This document shows, one piece after another, positions 5,771-8,276 of a stretch of 8,276 bases of DNA. The DNA comes from Alkaliphilus sp. (lineage in GTDB: Bacteria; Bacillota; Clostridia; Peptostreptococcales; Thermotaleaceae). The DNA lies in NCBI GenBank assembly GCA_018335765.1, contig JAGXRU010000127.1:1-8276 (forward strand), given 5' to 3'. The first letter of the stretch is position 1; each line of letters starts with the position of its first letter. The position numbers and the translations under genes are program-made. The notes under the pieces were generated by a model. The model saw only the letters and a list, made by a program, of their open reading frames with translations, ran no database searches and had not been told where the DNA came from.

Positions 5771-6463
5771 TTATTCTTCTAACAGTGCGATTGCGCGGAT
5801 CGGCGAACCAGAGCCATCCCTTATTTTAAGGGGAAGCCCGAAAAATAAGAAACGTTGATTTACGACCTTATCAAGGTTGCAAAGATTTTCGGTATTGGTG
5901 ATATCGTACTCACCGCAGATCAGATGACCGGAGAAGTCTAAATCATCGGGATGGTCAATAGCGGGTGCATCGACTCCAATATTTACTACGCCTTGGTCAG
6001 CTAACCATTTTGCACCTGCGTAGCTGAGGCCCGAGTAGGTGGTTTGCCATTTGTCGGTATTGAAATGGCGGTCATGATGACCAGTGTATAGTAAGACAAT
6101 GTCACCGGACTGTATTATCTGTCCTGATTGAGAAACTGCTCTCTTTAGATCCTCCGGCTCTATGTAACGGGTAGTGGGAACATTTGATACATCAATACAG
6201 ATAGCGCTGCCCCAAAAATGATGAAGTGGCATTTGGTCAATGGTTTGACCTGATGGCTTGTATTCCCATACTGCATCACAGTGTGTACCTCCGTGTTCAC
6301 TGATCAGAAGATTTCTTGCAGAGAAGCCGAGTTTTTTGCTTCCAGTGGCTGCTTTGTTCTCATCATGACCCATATTTGTCATAATGAATGTTTTTTGGTG
6401 CATAGGAAAAACTGACATTCCTTGAAAAATTTCCTGTGAAAGATCAATTAATTTTAATCCCAT
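5771..6463 (-). CDS. Cyclase-family metal-dependent hydrolase (kynurenine formamidase/isatin hydrolase type)
   Basis: This 230-residue protein belongs to the cyclase family, whose characterised members hydrolyse amide bonds in N-formylkynurenine or cyclic substrates such as isatin, using Mn2+ or Zn2+. The metal motif is EHGGTHCDAVWEY (56-68): His57, His61 and Asp63 match HxxxHxD, while the usual Pro and His that follow (DxPxH) are Val and Glu. Other family features are GDIVLLYTGHHD (120-131), YSGLSYAGAKWL (143-154), NIGVDAPAIDHP (161-172), GHLICG with TENLCNL (179-196), and FFGLPLKIRDGSGSPIRAIAL (208-228). ATG at 6463 has GAGAGGGG 7 bp upstream. It runs back-to-back with ftcD and converges on pucR, which suggests a role in the same pathway. 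Lines sampled from it are near 45% G+C against about 35% in pucR, so its history may differ. The substrate cannot be read from sequence. Hydrolysis of an imidazolone or hydantoin ring is a guess from context. Confidence 0.88.
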   Translation of the reverse strand: MGLKLIDLSQEIFQGMSVFPMHQKTFIMTNMGHDENKAATGSKKLGFSARNLLISEHGGTHCDAVWEYKPSGQTIDQMPLHHFWGSAICIDVSNVPTTRYIEPEDLKRAVSQSGQIIQSGDIVLLYTGHHDRHFNTDKWQTTYSGLSYAGAKWLADQGVVNIGVDAPAIDHPDDLDFSGHLICGEYDITNTENLCNLDKVVNQRFLFFGLPLKIRDGSGSPIRAIALLEE

Positions 6464-6677
6464 TGTTTATCCCCTCTCCGAGATTTTATTCTTTAGTATT
6501 TACCTTGTATGATATATGATATATATAAAATATTAGCTTTTTAAAAATAAATTCCTGCTATAAAATGATTGGTAAATGGGTAAATTTAATCTGTGACATA
6601 TTTTGCTTATTAAGTGACTACTGATATTAACAGGCTTTGAATTTAAAAATACGCAATATGACGGCAAAAAATCAAAT

Positions 6678-6700
6678 AAAATTGTAGAAATAAAACAAAG
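6678..6700 (+). repeat. 23-bp direct repeat, copy 1 (candidate operator)
   Basis: This is the first of two near-identical 23-bp units with core TTGTAGAAATA, 21/23 identical to the copy that starts 54 bp downstream. It lacks the perfect dyad of copy 2 (AACAA instead of TACAA in the right arm). Confidence 0.6.
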
Positions 6701-6731
6701 AACTCAAACATTTTCACCATGCAAATTGAGG

Positions 6732-6754
6732 AAAATTGTAGAAATATTACAAAG
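6732..6754 (+). repeat. 23-bp direct repeat, copy 2 (candidate operator)
   Basis: The second copy differs from the first only at its 16th and 17th bases. It also contains a perfect dyad, TTGTA (6736-6740) and TACAA (6748-6752), with a 7-bp centre, a shape typical of a dimeric regulator's site. It lies about 40 bp upstream of the candidate -10 TATGAT (6796-6801), where an activator could sit. The PucR-family regulator encoded nearby is the natural candidate to bind it. Confidence 0.6.
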
Positions 6755-6795
6755 GGGTTTTGGAATATTTCGAGAATTCAGTAAATGAATTGAGT

Positions 6796-6801
6796 TATGA
6801 T
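6796..6801 (+). promoter_or_regulatory. Candidate -10 element for the ftcD operon
   Basis: TATGAT matches TATAAT at 5 of 6 bases and would start transcription about 25 bp before the ftcD ATG. No good -35 box stands 16-18 bp upstream, which would fit an activator-dependent promoter helped by the 23-bp repeats. Confidence 0.3.
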
Positions 6802-6833
6802 AATTGAAGCTGCAAGTAAAGGAGGTTGATTAA

Positions 6834-7739
6834 ATGAATGAAAAGCAGTATGTTCTCGCTGTTCCTAACTTCAGCGAGGGAAGAAGACAAGAAGTTGTAG
6901 AAGCCATTGTAAATGCGGTGAGAAATTTAGAAGGTGTAAAGCTGGTTAGCTATGAACCTGAGCATGATTTTAACCGTACGGTTGTGACCTTAATAGGAGA
7001 ACCTCAGCCTTTAAAGGAGGCACTTTTGTCTTTAGCGAGTAAGAGTTATGAATTGATCAATATGGAAGAGCAACAAGGAACACATCCAAGAATTGGGGCT
7101 CAGGATACGATTCCTATTTTCCCATTCAAAAATATTACATTGGATGAATGCAAAGCATTAGCGGAAGAAATTGGTATTGAAGTATTTAAGAGATTTCAGG
7201 TGCCGGTGTACTTTTCAGGAGCAAATGCGAGAAATGAGGATAGGAAAACATTGAATTTTATCCGCAAAGGGCAGTATGAAGGTTTAAAGCTAGTTGCCCA
7301 TACAGATGAGAGAAGACCGGATATCGGTTCTGCATCACTTCATCCAACCGCAGGAGCTACCATCGTCAGTGCTGATATGGAAGGATTGACAGCATATAAT
7401 GTGTTTTTATCTACAGAAAAGCTGGAGATAGCAAAAATCATTGCAAAGGGCGTCAGAGGGCCAAGCGGCGGATTCTCAACAGTGCGTGCAGTTGGTATTA
7501 AATTTCCTGAAAGAGAAGGAACTGTAGTGTCAATGAATATGTTCGATTGTGGTGCCACACCATTATATCGAGTCTATAATTTCATCAAAGATGAGGCTGC
7601 GAGATATGGTGTCTCGGTAACTGGTTCTGAGATTGTTGGACCGGTTAAACTTGATTATTTGTTAAATTCTTTAGAGTACTATTTGGGGTTGGAAAAGCTG
7701 CGAAAAGATCAAATTTTAGAAACTCACCTCATGGAGTAA
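6834..7739 (+). CDS. ftcD: Glutamate formimidoyltransferase-type enzyme (stand-alone FTCD N-terminal domain)
   Basis: The family moves a formimino group from formiminoglutamate to tetrahydrofolate, giving 5-formimino-THF and the free amino acid. In purine-fermenting clostridia an equivalent step uses formiminoglycine. The protein has 301 residues, the size of the formiminotransferase part alone, with no cyclodeaminase domain fused. Visible features are VPNFSEGRRQEVVEAI (10-25), the N-terminal family signature; NRTVVTLIG (47-55); GTHPRIGAQD (82-91), with the His (His84) that aligns with the catalytic His of mammalian FTCD; VPVYFSGANAR; AYNVFL (187-192); and GSEIVGPV (264-271). AAAGGAGGT (6818-6826) precedes ATG at 6834, and an in-frame TAA immediately before the ATG fixes the start. 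It is followed after 73 bp by a cyclic amidohydrolase gene on the same strand. No hutH, hutU or hutI is seen, so formiminoglycine is at least as likely a substrate as formiminoglutamate. Confidence 0.93.
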   Translation: MNEKQYVLAVPNFSEGRRQEVVEAIVNAVRNLEGVKLVSYEPEHDFNRTVVTLIGEPQPLKEALLSLASKSYELINMEEQQGTHPRIGAQDTIPIFPFKNITLDECKALAEEIGIEVFKRFQVPVYFSGANARNEDRKTLNFIRKGQYEGLKLVAHTDERRPDIGSASLHPTAGATIVSADMEGLTAYNVFLSTEKLEIAKIIAKGVRGPSGGFSTVRAVGIKFPEREGTVVSMNMFDCGATPLYRVYNFIKDEAARYGVSVTGSEIVGPVKLDYLLNSLEYYLGLEKLRKDQILETHLME

Positions 7740-7812
7740 GAGTAATTTTAAGAAAAAGTGCTAAAACATATTAAATAAAAAACTACCTAAATACAAAAGG
7801 AGGATTAATAAA

Positions 7813-8276
7813 ATGAAAGTAGATGTAATGATTAAAAACGCAAGAATACCGCAGGGCGATGACACGATGCTCACAAACATATTGGTAATTGATGAAAAAA
7901 TTGTAGGCTTTGTTCCTAGCACAGAGTGGATTGAAGCGGCAGAAGTAATTGACGCAGAGGGCTTTTTAACACTTCCAGGTTGTATTGACTCCCATACCCA
8001 TTTCAATGATCCTGGATTTACGCATAGAGAAACATTCCTGACAGGTACCTCGTCAGCAGCTAGCGGCGGTATTACCATGATAGTGGACATGCCTTGCACA
8101 TCGACTCCATCAGTTAGAAGTGTCGAAAACCTTCAATGCAAGTTAGCCGCAATTAAAGACCAGGCAATTGTTGACTATGGAATGTGGGGAGGAGTTACAG
8201 GAGAGGATGTTCGTGAGGGTTGGCTCGACAATGTACAAGAACAGGCAGACTTTGGAGTTCTTGCATTTAAAGTATA
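7813..8276 (+). CDS. Allantoinase/dihydroorotase-type cyclic amidohydrolase, 3'-truncated by the window edge
   Basis: This is the first 154 residues of a metal-dependent amidohydrolase that opens cyclic ureides or amides (allantoinase, dihydroorotase and hydantoinase branch). Visible features are the N-terminal beta strands (VDVMIKNARI, ILVIDEKIVGF); LPGCIDSHTHFNDPGFTHRE, with the two metal-ligand His (61, 63); TGTSSAASGGITMIVDMPCTSTPS (77-100), typical of the allantoinase side of the family; and FGVLAFKV at the very end. There Lys153 aligns with the lysine that is carboxylated to bridge the two metals. The remaining 250-300 residues are outside the window. ATG at 7813 follows AAAAGGAGG (7795-7803). 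The gene is 73 bp after ftcD with no terminator between, so it is likely the same operon. Candidate substrates are allantoin, a hydantoin, or xanthine/ureidoimidazole intermediates; the sequence alone does not decide. Confidence 0.9.
   Translation, partial: MKVDVMIKNARIPQGDDTMLTNILVIDEKIVGFVPSTEWIEAAEVIDAEGFLTLPGCIDSHTHFNDPGFTHRETFLTGTSSAASGGITMIVDMPCTSTPSVRSVENLQCKLAAIKDQAIVDYGMWGGVTGEDVREGWLDNVQEQADFGVLAFKV

Larger units (their letters stand above)
6464..6833. promoter_or_regulatory. 370-bp divergent regulatory spacer between the cyclase and ftcD genes
   Basis: No gene is seen here. From the cyclase side there is an AT-rich tract with tandem ATGATAT units (about 6509-6524). Next comes a pair of GGTAAAT units 8 bp apart (6571-6577, 6579-6585), with an inverted GGTAAA at 6499-6504. 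A possible + strand promoter follows: TTGCTT (6603-6608), 16 bp, TATTAA (6625-6630). The two-copy 23-bp repeat lies at 6678-6754, and a second possible -10, TATGAT, at 6796-6801. The cyclase promoter must lie in the first part, but I cannot single out boxes among so many AT matches. No purine riboswitch core or sigma-54 -24/-12 element was found. Confidence 0.6.

Noticed and set aside
6678..6754. Two-copy repeat as the start of a CRISPR array
   Set aside because: There are only two imperfect copies, AT-rich, with no further units at the same period and no cas gene nearby.
6464..6833. Purine riboswitch or sigma-54 promoter in the ftcD leader
   Set aside because: The conserved purine-aptamer core segments and the GG/GC -24/-12 pair are absent; the spacer shows only AT-rich DNA and direct repeats.
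6464..6833. B. subtilis-type PucR box
   Set aside because: No TTGGTTAA-like site was found on either strand; the 23-bp repeats are a different motif.
7761..8099. Open frame on the - strand opposite the last gene
   Set aside because: It is antisense to a clear cyclic amidohydrolase with His-x-His and carboxylated-Lys motifs and an AAAAGGAGG site, so it is a shadow.

Overview
The window is low-G+C DNA with strong AAGGAGG-type ribosome binding sites, AT-rich spacers and clostridial-type gene families. It fits an anaerobic Firmicute (Clostridia); no marker fixes the genus. No tRNA, rRNA, CRISPR array, insertion sequence or phage gene was seen.

Region 1 (1-1546, + strand) is the end of a dihydroxyacetone-kinase operon. 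It holds dhaK, cut by the window edge, then dhaL, then a strong intrinsic terminator. No dhaM follows.

Region 2 (1635-3803, - strand) looks like a UV/light-stress pair. A TspO/MBR-like multi-pass membrane protein has its own promoter and lies upstream of a UV damage endonuclease. The endonuclease carries an extra C-terminal DUF1722 (YbgA-like) domain. DUF1722 and TspO proteins are both known companions of photolyase genes, so finding them with a different UV-repair enzyme is notable.

Region 3 (4041-8276) looks like a nitrogen-heterocycle catabolic locus. A PucR-family regulator is convergent with a cyclase-family (kynurenine formamidase/isatin hydrolase type) metal hydrolase. That gene is in turn divergent from an apparent operon of a stand-alone glutamate formimidoyltransferase-type enzyme and an allantoinase/dihydroorotase-type cyclic amidohydrolase, the latter cut by the window end. 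Two ring-opening hydrolases, a formimino-to-tetrahydrofolate transferase and a PucR regulator together suggest fermentation of purines, by the xanthine -> 4-imidazolone -> formiminoglycine route, or of a related imidazole or hydantoin. This is inference. The 370-bp divergent spacer holds a 23-bp direct repeat (two copies, 54 bp apart, 21/23 identical), the best candidate operator in the window.

The most notable observations are the UvsE-DUF1722 fusion with its TspO neighbour, two substitutions at likely active-site positions of that UvsE, the paired 23-bp repeat, and the possible purine-fermentation function of region 3.
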